Source of the DNA: Dehalococcoidia bacterium
GTDB lineage: Bacteria > Chloroflexota > Dehalococcoidia > DSTF01 > JACRBR01
Direction of reading: 5' to 3'
DNA length: 64,000 nucleotides
NCBI GenBank assembly: GCA_040902535.1
Contig: JBBDXD010000009.1
Location: forward strand, 62,001 to 126,000
Of the stretch, positions 8,372-17,108 are shown piece by piece. The stretch's first letter is position 1, and each line of letters begins with the position of its first letter. A program made the translations under genes and the position numbers. Under the pieces are notes generated by a model. That model ran no database searches, was not told the DNA's origin, and was given only the letters and a program-made list of their open reading frames with translations.

Positions 8372-9313
8372 ATGGCGAATGTCCAGTCCGTGCCCGGCGA
8401 TGTCGAACAGCCGGTACTGATCTACGACCGCATCTCCGCGAACAAACGCGAGACGTGGTTGATGATGTTCCTCTTCGTCGTGGTATTGGGCGCCTTCGTG
8501 ACCGCGCTGGGCTACGCGATGGGCATCGACCTGATCTTTGCGCCGTTCGCGTTCGTCGGGCTTGCCGCATATGCCCTGTTCAGCTACTACGCCAGTTCGA
8601 GCGTCGCGTTGGGCGTGAGCGGCGCGCGCGAAGTGACCAGGGAGCAGGAGCCGGACCTGGTCCGGATCGTCGAGAACCTGAGCATAGGCTCGGGTCTGCC
8701 GATGCCGAAGGTCTACGTCATCGAAGACAGCGCCCCCAACGCCTTCGCGACGGGACGCGACCCGAAGCACGCGGCCGTCACGGCGACGCGCGGCCTTCTG
8801 GACAAGCTAGACAAGGCCGAAGTCGAAGGCGTCATGGCGCACGAGATGTCGCACATCGGCAACTACGATATCCGCGTGATGACGATCACCGTAGTCCTGG
8901 TCGGGCTGATCGCGCTCCTGGCCGACGTGTTCCTGCGCTGGACGTGGTTCGGGGCGGGACGGCGCAGCAGCAACCGCGACAAGGGCGGCCGCGGCGCGGC
9001 GATCGTCGCGATCGTCGCGATCTTGTTCGCGGTCCTGGCGCCGATCATCGCCAAGTTCATCCAGCTCGCGATTTCGCGGAGGCGCGAGTATCTGGCGGAC
9101 GCATCGGGGGCGCTCCTGTGCCGGAACCCCGACGCTCTGGCCCGCGCGCTCGAGAAGATCTCGTCGGACAAGGAACCCCTGGAGGCAGCCAACAAGGCGA
9201 CGGCGCACATGTACTTCGAGAATCCGCTGAAGGAGCACGCATCTGCGCTGAACAACCTGTTCAGCACCCATCCCCCCGTCGAGGAGCGAATCCGCCTGCT
9301 GCGCGCGATGTAA
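8372..9313 (+). CDS. htpX: HtpX-type zinc metalloprotease
   Basis: 313 residues. The zinc-binding motif HEMSH is at residues 157-161, and the third ligand Glu lies in EYLADASGALL (about 233). Two hydrophobic segments (about 31-75) precede the catalytic domain and two more flank it, as in membrane-embedded M48B proteases. HtpX degrades damaged membrane proteins with the cytosolic face active. The C-terminal THPPVEERIRLLRAM is the family's usual ending. It is co-transcribed with lemA. Confidence 0.93.
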   Translation: MANVQSVPGDVEQPVLIYDRISANKRETWLMMFLFVVVLGAFVTALGYAMGIDLIFAPFAFVGLAAYALFSYYASSSVALGVSGAREVTREQEPDLVRIVENLSIGSGLPMPKVYVIEDSAPNAFATGRDPKHAAVTATRGLLDKLDKAEVEGVMAHEMSHIGNYDIRVMTITVVLVGLIALLADVFLRWTWFGAGRRSSNRDKGGRGAAIVAIVAILFAVLAPIIAKFIQLAISRRREYLADASGALLCRNPDALARALEKISSDKEPLEAANKATAHMYFENPLKEHASALNNLFSTHPPVEERIRLLRAM

Positions 9314-9383
9314 GCACGGATTTGGGCAGGCGCGCCTGTTTGTGCTTTAATATCCGCCGACTCCCCGTCTATGAGGTGCCGCA

Positions 9384-9617
9384 TTGGAATTTGCAGACTT
9401 TATCAATATCGCCCAGATACTCGTCGCGACGATCCTGATGCTCGTCATCCTGCTCCAGGCGAAGGGTTCGGGCATCGGCACGGCGTTGGGCGGTGGCACC
9501 AACAGCAGCTTCCGGACACGACGGGGCGTCGAGAAGACGCTATTCCAGCTGACGATCGTGCTCGCCTTCGTCTTCCTGATCGTCTCGATCTGGGCGGTGC
9601 GCGCGTCGATCGAGTAA
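9384..9617 (+). CDS. secG: Preprotein translocase subunit SecG
   Basis: 77 residues with two membrane helices (about 6-22 and 51-71) joined by the SecG loop KGSGIGTALGGGTNSSFRTRRG. It begins at TTG 9384, preceded by GAGGTG at a proper distance; no ATG or GTG fits. SecG assists SecYE during protein export. A TTTAATAT sequence near 9343-9350 could be its -10 box. The next gene, 30 bases on, encodes a secreted binding protein. Confidence 0.9.
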   Translation: MEFADFINIAQILVATILMLVILLQAKGSGIGTALGGGTNSSFRTRRGVEKTLFQLTIVLAFVFLIVSIWAVRASIE

Positions 9618-9647
9618 GCCCGGGCGCCGGGCCCGGGGCTCCCTGAC

Positions 9648-11288
9648 GTGTTCCTCTCACATACCCGCTGGCCGATCTTTGGCGCGCTCGTCGTGGGCGT
9701 GGCGATGGTCGCGCTGCTCTGGTATTTCGTGCTCGCTAATCCGAAGGGCGAGGCGGTGCCTGCCAGCGGCGGCCATTACGTGGAAGGCGTGACGCGCGCG
9801 CCGGAGCGCATCAACCCCCTGTTCTCGCACGCAAATCCGACGGACGCGGACCTGACGGCGTTGATCTTCAGCGGCCTGGTACGGCTCGGTCCGGATGGGA
9901 CGCCCCTGCCGGATCTCGCCGAGCGCTGGGAGATCACCGGCAACGGTCAGAGCTACGTCTTTTACCTGCGCCGCGGCGTCGCGTGGCAGGACAGCGACAA
10001 CACGCCCCTGACCGCGGAAGACGTCGTGTTCACGTTCCAGGCGATCTCTGACCCGGCGTTCAAAGGCGATCCGGCGCTCGCCCAGCTTATGCAGGGCGTC
10101 GTCGTGACCGCGCGCGATCCGTACACCGTGGAGTTTCGGCTGGAGCAGGCGTATGCGCCCTTCCTGGCGTACATGACCGTCGGGATCGTGCCGAAGTACG
10201 TGCTGGACGGACTCGATGCCAACCAGCTTTACAACGATGAGTTCAACGCAGACCCCGTCGGAAGCGGGCCGTATCGCTTCGCGTCGCGGACGCGCAACAG
10301 CGTCGTGCTCGAGTCAAACCCGACGTACTACCTGGGCCCGCCACGGGTCTCCACGCTCGAGTTTCGCATTTTCCCGGAAGACGATGCGTTGACGGCAGCG
10401 CTGCGGCAGCGTGAGATCGACGGCGCCATGTTACGCCCCGGCACACGCCGCGCGGATCTGGACTTCATCCAGGACACGGGCGCGTACGCGTTGCACGGAC
10501 TCACATCGACCTCAGTCAACATGGTGTTCCTCGATACGCGATCGCCGCTCTTCAGCGATCCGGCCGTGAGAACGGCGCTGCTTCAGGGCATGAGCCGCGA
10601 GACGCTGGTTGAGGAGGTAGCGCTCGGTCAGGGCGAAGTATCGGCGGCGGGCATTCCAACAATGTCGTGGGCGCACACCGAGGTGGAGGTGCCCGAGTTC
10701 AACGCCGGGACGTCTGCCAGCGCGCTCGAGCGCGCCGGCTGGGCGCGCGGCCGCGATGGCGTGCGCCATAAGGACGGCGTGCGGCTTGCGTTCGAGTTGG
10801 TGACCAACAATGACCCGCACAAGATCGCCATCGCCGAGAACGTCGCACGCCAATGGCAATCAATCGACGTCGAAGCGAGGGTCGTCCCTCTCGATGCAAC
10901 CTCGTACATCGATGAGACGCTGCTCCCGCGGGCGTTCACTGCGGCACTGGTGGAGATCGATCCGGGGCCTGATCCGGATCCCTATCCGTTCTGGCATTCG
11001 AGCCAGATCACACCGCTGGGGCGCAACCTCTCGAACTACGCGAATGCGCGGATGGACGACGTACTGGAGCGCGCGCGCCAGACGACCGACGTGCAGCGCC
11101 GGCGCGAACTGTACGAAGTGTTCTCCACCATGTTGATCACGGATCTGCCGGCAGTACCGTTGCACGCACCGGCATACATGTACGTTCAGAGCCAACGTAC
11201 GCAGGGCTTCGCGGCATCGCTGCTGTTTACCAGCGCCTCGCGGTTCGCCAACGTAAACCAGTGGTACGTGAACACGCGGATCGAGTGA
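9648..11288 (+). CDS. Peptide/nickel-type ABC transporter substrate-binding protein (SBP_bac_5)
   Basis: 546 residues from GTG 9648. A hydrophobic N-terminal segment (WPIFGALVVGVAMVALLWYF) acts as signal or anchor; there is no lipobox cysteine. The mature part shows family-5 features: PLFSHANPTDADLTALIFSGL, LTAEDVVFTFQAI and DPVGSGPYRFAS, followed by the two-lobe body. It probably binds oligopeptides or similar solutes outside the cell. No permease or ATPase gene is adjacent, so it is an orphan receptor in this window. A tight GC-rich sequence separates it from secG, with which it may be co-transcribed. Confidence 0.88.
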   Translation: MFLSHTRWPIFGALVVGVAMVALLWYFVLANPKGEAVPASGGHYVEGVTRAPERINPLFSHANPTDADLTALIFSGLVRLGPDGTPLPDLAERWEITGNGQSYVFYLRRGVAWQDSDNTPLTAEDVVFTFQAISDPAFKGDPALAQLMQGVVVTARDPYTVEFRLEQAYAPFLAYMTVGIVPKYVLDGLDANQLYNDEFNADPVGSGPYRFASRTRNSVVLESNPTYYLGPPRVSTLEFRIFPEDDALTAALRQREIDGAMLRPGTRRADLDFIQDTGAYALHGLTSTSVNMVFLDTRSPLFSDPAVRTALLQGMSRETLVEEVALGQGEVSAAGIPTMSWAHTEVEVPEFNAGTSASALERAGWARGRDGVRHKDGVRLAFELVTNNDPHKIAIAENVARQWQSIDVEARVVPLDATSYIDETLLPRAFTAALVEIDPGPDPDPYPFWHSSQITPLGRNLSNYANARMDDVLERARQTTDVQRRRELYEVFSTMLITDLPAVPLHAPAYMYVQSQRTQGFAASLLFTSASRFANVNQWYVNTRIE

Positions 11289-11383
11289 ATTGGCGGCGTC
11301 TGTGGCATTTCGGGCGCGCTCCGCATGTAACGTTCGCAGCGACTCGGTGCTAATTTGATGTGCGACGCTTGGCGCGGCGAACA

Positions 11384-13198
11384 TTAGCGTTCGTTTTGCG
11401 TTCGCTGCAAGCCCAGCTCCGCGAGTTGTGCGGGGTCGACGGGAAGCGGCGCGCCGGTCATCGGATCGCTGGCGCTTTTCGTCTTCGGAAAGGCGATGAC
11501 CTCGCGCAGGTCCGGGTCCTGCGTGAACATCGACACCGCGCGGTCGAGGCCCATGGCGATGCCCCCGTGAGGCGGCGCCCCGTACTCGAACGCTTCGAGC
11601 ATGTGCGAGAACCGCTCCTTCGTCTCTTGCTCCGTCAGGTTGAGCGCGCGGAAGACCGCCTGCTGCATATCGCGACTGTGGATGCGGATGCTGCCGCCGC
11701 CAAGCTCCTGGCCGTTGCACACCAGGTCATGCGACTTGGAGTGCGCGGCGCCAGGGTCATCGGCAAATCCTCTGTCCGCATCCATCGGCGCCGTGAACGG
11801 GTGCGTGACGCTGTAGTAGCGCTCGTCCTCGTCGCTCCATTCGAACATCGGAAACTCGACGATCCACAGGAACTGCAGCGTGCCCGGATCTGCGAGTTGC
11901 AGTTTGTCCGCGAGCGTACGGCGCAGAGCATCGAGCGACGGCTTGACGCGTCCGATGGAACCCGCCTCCTTCGCGGGACGGCCCCCGACGCCGGCGACGA
12001 TCAGCAGCAGGTCGCCTTTCGCGGAGCCGGCTATCTTCCCGAGCGAGCGCACCATGTCGACGCCGATGTGCTTGAGTACGGGTGAACGGATCTCCTCCTC
12101 GGAGGCGCCAGCGGGATCGGCAAGGAACCCGATCGAAACGAGCCCCTTCGCGCCATATGTCTTCACCGTCTCTGTCAGAGCATCGATCTCCTTGCGGCTG
12201 AACGAAGCGCCGCCGGGGACGTTGATGCCTTCGATCGCGCCGTGGCTCTCGACGGCCGACTTGAACACGATGAATTCGGTGCCGCGCACGGCGTTCGTGA
12301 GGTCCACGAGTTCCAGCCCGTAGCGGATGTCCGGCTTGTCGCTGCCGAAGCGCCGCATGGCCTCTTCGTACGTCATGCGCGGGAACGGCGCGGGGATGCT
12401 CAGGTCGGGCCGGACCGCGCGGCCGATCTCGATGTACATCTCTTCGATCAACCCCAGGATGTCGTCCTGCTCGACGAAGCTCATTTCCAGGTCGAGCTGC
12501 GTGAACTCCGGCTGACGGTCGGCGCGCAGGTCTTCGTCGCGGAAACAGCGTGCCATCTGGAAGTAGCGCTCGAAGCCCGCGACCATCAGCAGTTGCTTGA
12601 ACTGCTGCGGGGACTGTGGCAGCGCGTAGAAGTTGCCCGGATGGATGCGGCTGGGCACGAGGTAATCGCGCGAGCCTTCCGGCGTTGGGTTCGCCAGGAT
12701 CGGCGTCTCGATCTCGATAAAGCCGCGCTCCGTGAGGAAACTGCGCATCTTCTGCGTGATCTCTGCGCGCAGCACGATCTTGCTGTGCATGCTCTCGCGG
12801 CGCAGGTCGAGATATCGATACTGCAGCCGCTGGGCGTCGCCGATCTCGGCGTCCTCGTTGATGTAGAACGGCGGCGTCTTGGCCGCGTTCAGGATCTCCG
12901 CCGAGGTAGCGATGACTTCGATCTCGCCGGTAGGCAGTTTCGGGTTCTCGCTGCCGGCGCGCCGCCGCTCGACCCGCCCCTCGATGCGTAGCACGTACTC
13001 GCTGCGCGCTTCGCTGGCGACGGCGTGGGCCTGCGCGGCGTCGGGGTTGACGACAACTTGCACGAGGCCGCGGCTATCGCGCAGATCGAGGAAGATGAGG
13101 CCGCCGTGGTCGCGCCGCCGGTGTACCCAGCCCGCGAGCGTCACGGTCTGGCCGACATCGCTCGCGCGAAGGTCGCCGCAGTAGTGGGTCTTGAGCAC
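11384..13198 (-). CDS. aspS: Aspartyl-tRNA synthetase, probably non-discriminating (Asp/Asn)
   Basis: 604 residues from GTG at 13196-13198 with a GGAGGCGAC ribosome-binding site. The bacterial AspRS order is present: OB-fold anticodon domain (1-105), class II core with YRYLDLRRESM and FRDEDLRADRQPEFTQLDLE, the GAD insertion (about 290-420) and the C-terminal motif 3 region GIAMGLDR. In the anticodon domain His31 (RRRDHGG) and Gly82 occupy the two positions that, from memory, mark non-discriminating bacterial AspRS. That would mean it also charges tRNA-Asn for GatCAB amidation. gatCAB is not in the window. Confidence 0.93.
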   Translation of the reverse strand: MLKTHYCGDLRASDVGQTVTLAGWVHRRRDHGGLIFLDLRDSRGLVQVVVNPDAAQAHAVASEARSEYVLRIEGRVERRRAGSENPKLPTGEIEVIATSAEILNAAKTPPFYINEDAEIGDAQRLQYRYLDLRRESMHSKIVLRAEITQKMRSFLTERGFIEIETPILANPTPEGSRDYLVPSRIHPGNFYALPQSPQQFKQLLMVAGFERYFQMARCFRDEDLRADRQPEFTQLDLEMSFVEQDDILGLIEEMYIEIGRAVRPDLSIPAPFPRMTYEEAMRRFGSDKPDIRYGLELVDLTNAVRGTEFIVFKSAVESHGAIEGINVPGGASFSRKEIDALTETVKTYGAKGLVSIGFLADPAGASEEEIRSPVLKHIGVDMVRSLGKIAGSAKGDLLLIVAGVGGRPAKEAGSIGRVKPSLDALRRTLADKLQLADPGTLQFLWIVEFPMFEWSDEDERYYSVTHPFTAPMDADRGFADDPGAAHSKSHDLVCNGQELGGGSIRIHSRDMQQAVFRALNLTEQETKERFSHMLEAFEYGAPPHGGIAMGLDRAVSMFTQDPDLREVIAFPKTKSASDPMTGAPLPVDPAQLAELGLQRTQNER

Positions 13199-13280
13199 GT
13201 CGCCTCCAGCAGTGGGGATGGATGATGGCGCAGTGTACCGTGCGTGTCGTCGGACAGTCGTCCTGAGCCCGGAGAAAACC

Positions 13281-13778
13281 ATGAATCAGCCACTGGCGGA
13301 CATGCTGCGGTACAACAAATGGGCCAACCAGACGCTCTTCGAAGCGTGTCGCGCACTGAGCGACGAGCAACTCGACGCCGCGATCGACTGGACTTCGGGC
13401 ACGATACGGGCTTTGCTCCTGCACCTCGCGGGCGGCCAGCAGACCTTCGTGCTGCGGACGCAGGGCCGCCAGCACGCAGGCGAGTTGAATCGCTGGAGCG
13501 TATGGCCCGGGTTTGACGCCGTACTCGACGTCCTGAGTCGATCCAGCGACGAGTTGATCGCGATCGCAGAAAAAGCGGATGGCGAAGCGACGGCCGACCT
13601 TGCGTGGCAGGGGAAGGTGTTCCGCTTCCCGAAAAACTTCTTCCTTGTGCACGCCATGGAACACGGCGTCGAACATCGCACCGAGATCAAGCTCGCGCTT
13701 GCCAGCATGGGCGTCGAGACGCCCGACCTCGATGGGTGGCACTGGGCCGCTGCTGCGGGGCTGAGCAGCGAAGTCTGA
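13281..13778 (+). CDS. DinB-family protein
   Basis: 165 residues starting MNQPLADMLRYNKWANQTLFEACRAL, the usual first helix of DinB/YfiT four-helix-bundle proteins. The three metal-ligand histidines fit LLLHLAGGQQ (about 50), HAMEHGVEHRTE (about 128-134) and its neighbour. Bacterial DinB proteins are putative metal-dependent thiol transferases or stress proteins. It is divergent from aspS with an 82-base gap. The substrate is unknown. Confidence 0.8.
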   Translation: MNQPLADMLRYNKWANQTLFEACRALSDEQLDAAIDWTSGTIRALLLHLAGGQQTFVLRTQGRQHAGELNRWSVWPGFDAVLDVLSRSSDELIAIAEKADGEATADLAWQGKVFRFPKNFFLVHAMEHGVEHRTEIKLALASMGVETPDLDGWHWAAAAGLSSEV

Positions 13779-13793
13779 ATCCGCCGGCGCCGG

Positions 13794-14456
13794 TTATGGC
13801 TCCGTTTGGGCTGTGCCCGTCGCGGCGGCACCTCCCGTCGTGCCCATCAGCATCAGGACTCCCGCGACGAGCGCCCATACGGGCAGCGCAAGCATCGGAA
13901 CGAAGATCACCGCGAACAGCAAAACGATCGCGGCGAGCACGCCGAGCCATCCGAACCAAACTGGAAGAATGCGCTCGCGCAGCACCGCTGCCGATACGAC
14001 GGCGATGAGCAATGCCGCCGACAACCCACCCCAGATGAGCAAACTGCCGTAGCCGATGCCATCGAGGAAGCGAGCGACGCCCGGATCGACGGGATCGTCG
14101 TCGAACAGTGCGCTCGCGCCGACTGCGGCGATGCCGATGCCCCCTGCGAACAGCGCAACAGCCGTCATGACGGCCGCGCCGAGCGTCAACGACGTGTAGG
14201 TCGCTGCGTCTCTGCGAGCGGCGCGCAGCAAGGGCAGCAGTCCGAGACCGGTGAACAGCATGAGGGTCAACGCCGCGCCGCTGAACAGGTAGGCCGAGAT
14301 GAGTTGTTGCCACTGATTGCCGCTGTCCTCGTACCACGCGACGATCTCGGCGTCCGAGTCGGTACCGCCCGGCGGCTCACCTGTCGTAATCGCGGCAGCG
14401 ACGAGAAGCACAGCGAAGACGATGCCCGCGATCCCGCCTAGTTTGATCATGCTCAT
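13794..14456 (-). CDS. Multi-pass membrane protein of unknown function
   Basis: 220 residues with about six hydrophobic helices. The N-terminus (MSMIKLGGIAGIVFAVLLVAA) is followed by an extracytoplasmic acidic loop EPPGGTDSDAEIVAWYED. This arrangement resembles small Actinobacteria/Chloroflexota membrane proteins of the DUF4386 type, but the match is only by general look. The tail is Gly/Ala/Thr-rich. It is convergent with the DinB-like gene. Confidence 0.65.
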   Translation of the reverse strand: MSMIKLGGIAGIVFAVLLVAAAITTGEPPGGTDSDAEIVAWYEDSGNQWQQLISAYLFSGAALTLMLFTGLGLLPLLRAARRDAATYTSLTLGAAVMTAVALFAGGIGIAAVGASALFDDDPVDPGVARFLDGIGYGSLLIWGGLSAALLIAVVSAAVLRERILPVWFGWLGVLAAIVLLFAVIFVPMLALPVWALVAGVLMLMGTTGGAAATGTAQTEP

Positions 14457-14771
14457 CTGGCCCCCTCGCTTTCTCAGGGGCGATGATAGGCCCCGCCGTA
14501 ACGTTTGTGAAGATCATTGGGGGGGCGCAGCACATCCGGCCGCGGATTGGCGGGGGGAACGTCGGACCCGGGAACGCGGCGGTAAGTGGACGGATGGGCC
14601 GCTTCTGGCGAGGTTCGCGGGGCTGCCGGGCACGTTGGTGGCGACGATGCGACGAGCCTCTTGCAACCGATCGCGATCAATGGCACACTCATGTCTCCAT
14701 AGACGATACTGATACACGCCGTCTCATCGGGTTGTATCGCGGCCCGTCGGCCGAGAATAGGGCGAGTTTAC
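14457..14771. other. Intergenic region without recognised gene
   Basis: The 315 bases between the divergent membrane-protein and LysR genes hold no convincing ORF or structured RNA. The 14509-14640 part is G-rich on the plus strand. The last 80 bases would carry the LysR promoter and probably its operator, but no clear T-N11-A box could be singled out. Confidence 0.5.
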
Positions 14772-15692
14772 GTGGACCTCGGGCAGGTCGAAGCGTTCGT
14801 ACAGGTCGCGCAGCATCGCAGTTTCAGCAAGGCTGCCGATGCGCTCTTCCTCACACAGCCGTCGGTCACAGCGCGCATTCAGTCCCTGGAACGCGATCTC
14901 GGCGAAGCGCTGTTCGAGCGCAACGGCCGCGGCGTGCGGCTCACGGAGATGGGAACGGCGTTTCTTCCGTATGCGCGCCGCGCGCTGAAGGCCCTGCAAG
15001 AGGGCCGCGACGCGATCAACGGCATGCGCAACCTCGACATCGGCACGTTGAAGCTTGGTTCGGCGCTGACGGTGAGTACGTACGTGCTCCCGAAGATCCT
15101 GAAGAGCTACTGCACGATGTACCCCGGCGTCGAGGTGAGCGTGCACACCGGGCGTTCGGAGCAGGTGCTGCAGATGGTGCTCTCCGATGACGTCCACTGC
15201 GCGCTGGAGCGCACCGTGCAGCATCCAGACATCACGACCGTGCCGCTGTACGAAGACGACCTGGTGCTCGTCGCGGCGCCTGAGCACCGCTTCGCGCACG
15301 TCGGCGCCGCGACAATCGAGGAGATCGGCCGCGAGCCGCTAATCCTGTTCGACCGCGGTTCGAGCTACAACGCGCTGATCCAGGGGGTCTTCCGGCAACA
15401 CGCGATCGTGCCGGAGACGTTCATGGAACTGGACACGATCGAAGCGACGAAGAAGATGGTCGAAGAAGACCTGGGCATCGCGCTATTGCCGAAGGTGTCG
15501 ATCGAACGCGAACTGGACCTGGGGCGTTTGCGGATCGTCGACGTCTCGAACGCGGCGCTGCCCAGGCGCCAGATTTCGCTGATCTACCGCAAGAATCGCA
15601 AGTACACGCGCGCCGTGCAGGCGTTTTTCTCACTGCTGGCCGAGTCGTATAGCGCCACGATCCCCGACGGGGCGCTGGTGGGCGTGGCGTAG
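14772..15692 (+). CDS. LysR-family transcriptional regulator
   Basis: 306 residues from GTG 14772. Residues 1-60 are the winged HTH: VEAFVQVAQHRSFSKAADAL, then FLTQPSVTARIQSLERDLG, then LFERNGRGVRLTEMG. The rest is the two-lobed periplasmic-binding-protein-like effector domain (about 90-295), including TLKLGSALTVSTYVLP and a KKMVEEDLGIALLP segment. The pattern is closest to the CysB/CbbR/GltC type. No biosynthetic gene is divergently paired with it, so the regulon cannot be guessed. Confidence 0.88.
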   Translation: MDLGQVEAFVQVAQHRSFSKAADALFLTQPSVTARIQSLERDLGEALFERNGRGVRLTEMGTAFLPYARRALKALQEGRDAINGMRNLDIGTLKLGSALTVSTYVLPKILKSYCTMYPGVEVSVHTGRSEQVLQMVLSDDVHCALERTVQHPDITTVPLYEDDLVLVAAPEHRFAHVGAATIEEIGREPLILFDRGSSYNALIQGVFRQHAIVPETFMELDTIEATKKMVEEDLGIALLPKVSIERELDLGRLRIVDVSNAALPRRQISLIYRKNRKYTRAVQAFFSLLAESYSATIPDGALVGVA

Positions 15693-15706
15693 GCACCTCG
15701 TGCTAA

Positions 15707-15811
15707 CCCGCGCCAGAGCAGAGTACGGACGGACCCCTCGATGACCAGGCGCTGGTCGTCGACGTGCGCGACAAGCGGCTCTCGGTGCTGACGGGATGCG
15801 GCCCAGGCTAA
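15707..15811 (+). pseudogene. C-terminal remnant of a metallo-beta-lactamase-fold hydrolase
   Basis: The plus strand reads PLDDQALVVDVRDKRLSVLT then GCGPG and a stop at 15809-15811. The text DDQALVVDV..LxVLTGCGHAG is the conserved zinc-site strand of MBL-fold hydrolases related to the tetrahydromethanopterin-synthesis-type family. Here the following His is lost, and only about 34 codons remain, with no start codon. It is squeezed between the LysR gene and the convergent nfo gene, overlapping the latter's stop. Confidence 0.55.
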
Positions 15812-16677
15812 GCTTTCACACCGGCCGCGGCGCGGATCTCCTTGAGGCGGTCGATGTTCGGCTTGTCCGGCCCCTTGCCTGCCCCGTCGATCTTGTAGCC
15901 CGGCACTTCGAGCAGCAGCGGTACCTCGGCCACCGCCGGATGCGAGAGCAGCGCCGCGAAGCCCTCGCGGCCGATTTTGCCGTCGCCGATGTTTTCGTGC
16001 AGGTCACGGCCGGCGCCGAGCGCAGCCTTCGAGTCGTTGCAGTGGATCGCAGCGAGGTTCTGGAGGCCGATCTCGCGGTCGAATTCTTCAAGCGCAGCGG
16101 CGACACCCGCGGCATTGCTCAGATCGTAGCCTGAGGCGAACGCATGGCAGGTGTCCAGGCACACCTTGGCGCGCGGGTGGTCGATGCGCTTGATGATGGC
16201 GCCAAGCTCCCCGAACTTCGAGCCGATGACGCCGCCCTGACCCGCTGAGTTCTCGAAGATCATCCAGGTGTCTTCCGGCGTTTCGCCGAGCACGCGCCTC
16301 GCCGCTTCGCAGATCTGTTCGAAGACGCTCTCGATGCCGACGCCCTTGTGGCTCCCGGTGTGAAAGACCACGCCGCGCGCGCCAATGCGTCCGGCGATGT
16401 TCAGGCTGCTTCGCAGCGTGCTGGCCGACGTCTTGAAGATCTTCGCGTCGGCGCTCGCCAGGTTCATCAGGTACTTGCCGTGGATGAACAGCGGCGCCAG
16501 CCCGGACGCAATCATGCGCGCGCGGAACTCGTCGACCTGCGCATCCTCGAGGCGTGCGGTGCCCCATTGTTGTGGCGCCGATTCGAAGATCTGCAGGCAC
16601 TCGGCGCCGATCGCCTCGGCGCGGTCGAAACCGGTCACAAGGCCGCCGGCTGTCGAGACGTGGGCGCCGATCTTCAT
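15808..16677 (-). CDS. nfo: Endonuclease IV (AP endonuclease)
   Basis: 289 residues from the ATG at 16675-16677. The TIM-barrel AP endonuclease signature is clear: MKIGAHVSTAGG, FESAPQQWG, FIHGKYLMNLAS, VFHTGSHKG, MIFENSAGQG, VCLDTCHAFASGYD, IHCNDSKAALGAGRDLHENI and LLLEVPGY. These carry the His/Glu/Asp ligands of the trinuclear zinc site. It incises abasic sites in base-excision repair. The start overlaps the end of the upstream HMA-domain gene by 4 bases (ATGA). Confidence 0.95.
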   Translation of the reverse strand: MKIGAHVSTAGGLVTGFDRAEAIGAECLQIFESAPQQWGTARLEDAQVDEFRARMIASGLAPLFIHGKYLMNLASADAKIFKTSASTLRSSLNIAGRIGARGVVFHTGSHKGVGIESVFEQICEAARRVLGETPEDTWMIFENSAGQGGVIGSKFGELGAIIKRIDHPRAKVCLDTCHAFASGYDLSNAAGVAAALEEFDREIGLQNLAAIHCNDSKAALGAGRDLHENIGDGKIGREGFAALLSHPAVAEVPLLLEVPGYKIDGAGKGPDKPNIDRLKEIRAAAGVKA

Positions 16678-17000
16678 GACGGCGTCTTCGCGTGCCGTGG
16701 CCGGCGCGCACGGGCGATGCGCTCGATGATGCGTCGGATGCCGCGTCCGGCGACCATCGACGTGACGGCGTGCTCGTAGGCTTCCGCACTGGCCGGCGCG
16801 CCGACCACCGTAGCGACACCCGAGTCGAGATCGACGCTGACGTGCCGCACGCCTTCGATGCGCTCCAGGCCTTGCCGGGTACGGACGGCGCACACCTTGT
16901 CGCAGACCAGGCCCTCGACCTGGATCAGCGTGACATCTCCGTCACGCGAGAGGACGCGTGTCGTGGGATTCGTGAGCAATCGACGCCAGAGGATCCGCAT
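16674..17000 (-). CDS. Heavy-metal-associated (HMA) domain protein
   Basis: 108 residues from the ATG at 16998-17000. The middle section, VEGLVCDKVCAVRTRQGLERIEGV followed by HVSVDLDSGVATVVG, is an HMA fold (beta-alpha-beta). Its metal loop is CDKVC, spaced CxxxC instead of the usual CxxC. The N-terminus is basic (MRILWRRLL) and the C-terminus is Arg-rich (RRIIERIARARRPRH). It overlaps nfo by 4 bases, so they are co-translated. Metal binding is likely but not certain because of the changed cysteine spacing. Confidence 0.72.
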   Translation of the reverse strand: MRILWRRLLTNPTTRVLSRDGDVTLIQVEGLVCDKVCAVRTRQGLERIEGVRHVSVDLDSGVATVVGAPASAEAYEHAVTSMVAGRGIRRIIERIARARRPRHAKTPS

Positions 17001-17108
17001 GCTTCGATCGTACCTCAGGCCGTGCCCGGCGGCGACGCAGGAAGCGGCCTTTCGAGCGAATCGACGGCCCGATCCCAAAGTCGCGGCGATCGGATAACCT
17101 GCGGCATT

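Noticed and set aside
9618-9647. Terminator between secG and the binding-protein gene
   Set aside because: The GC-rich stretch can fold, but no T-run follows and the gap is only 30 bases with a start codon at once after it.
14509-14640. Structured RNA (SRP or RNase P RNA) in the G-rich gap before the LysR gene
   Set aside because: The conserved GGTCAGG/GGAAG/AGCAGCC words of SRP RNA and the RNase P core were not found on either strand.
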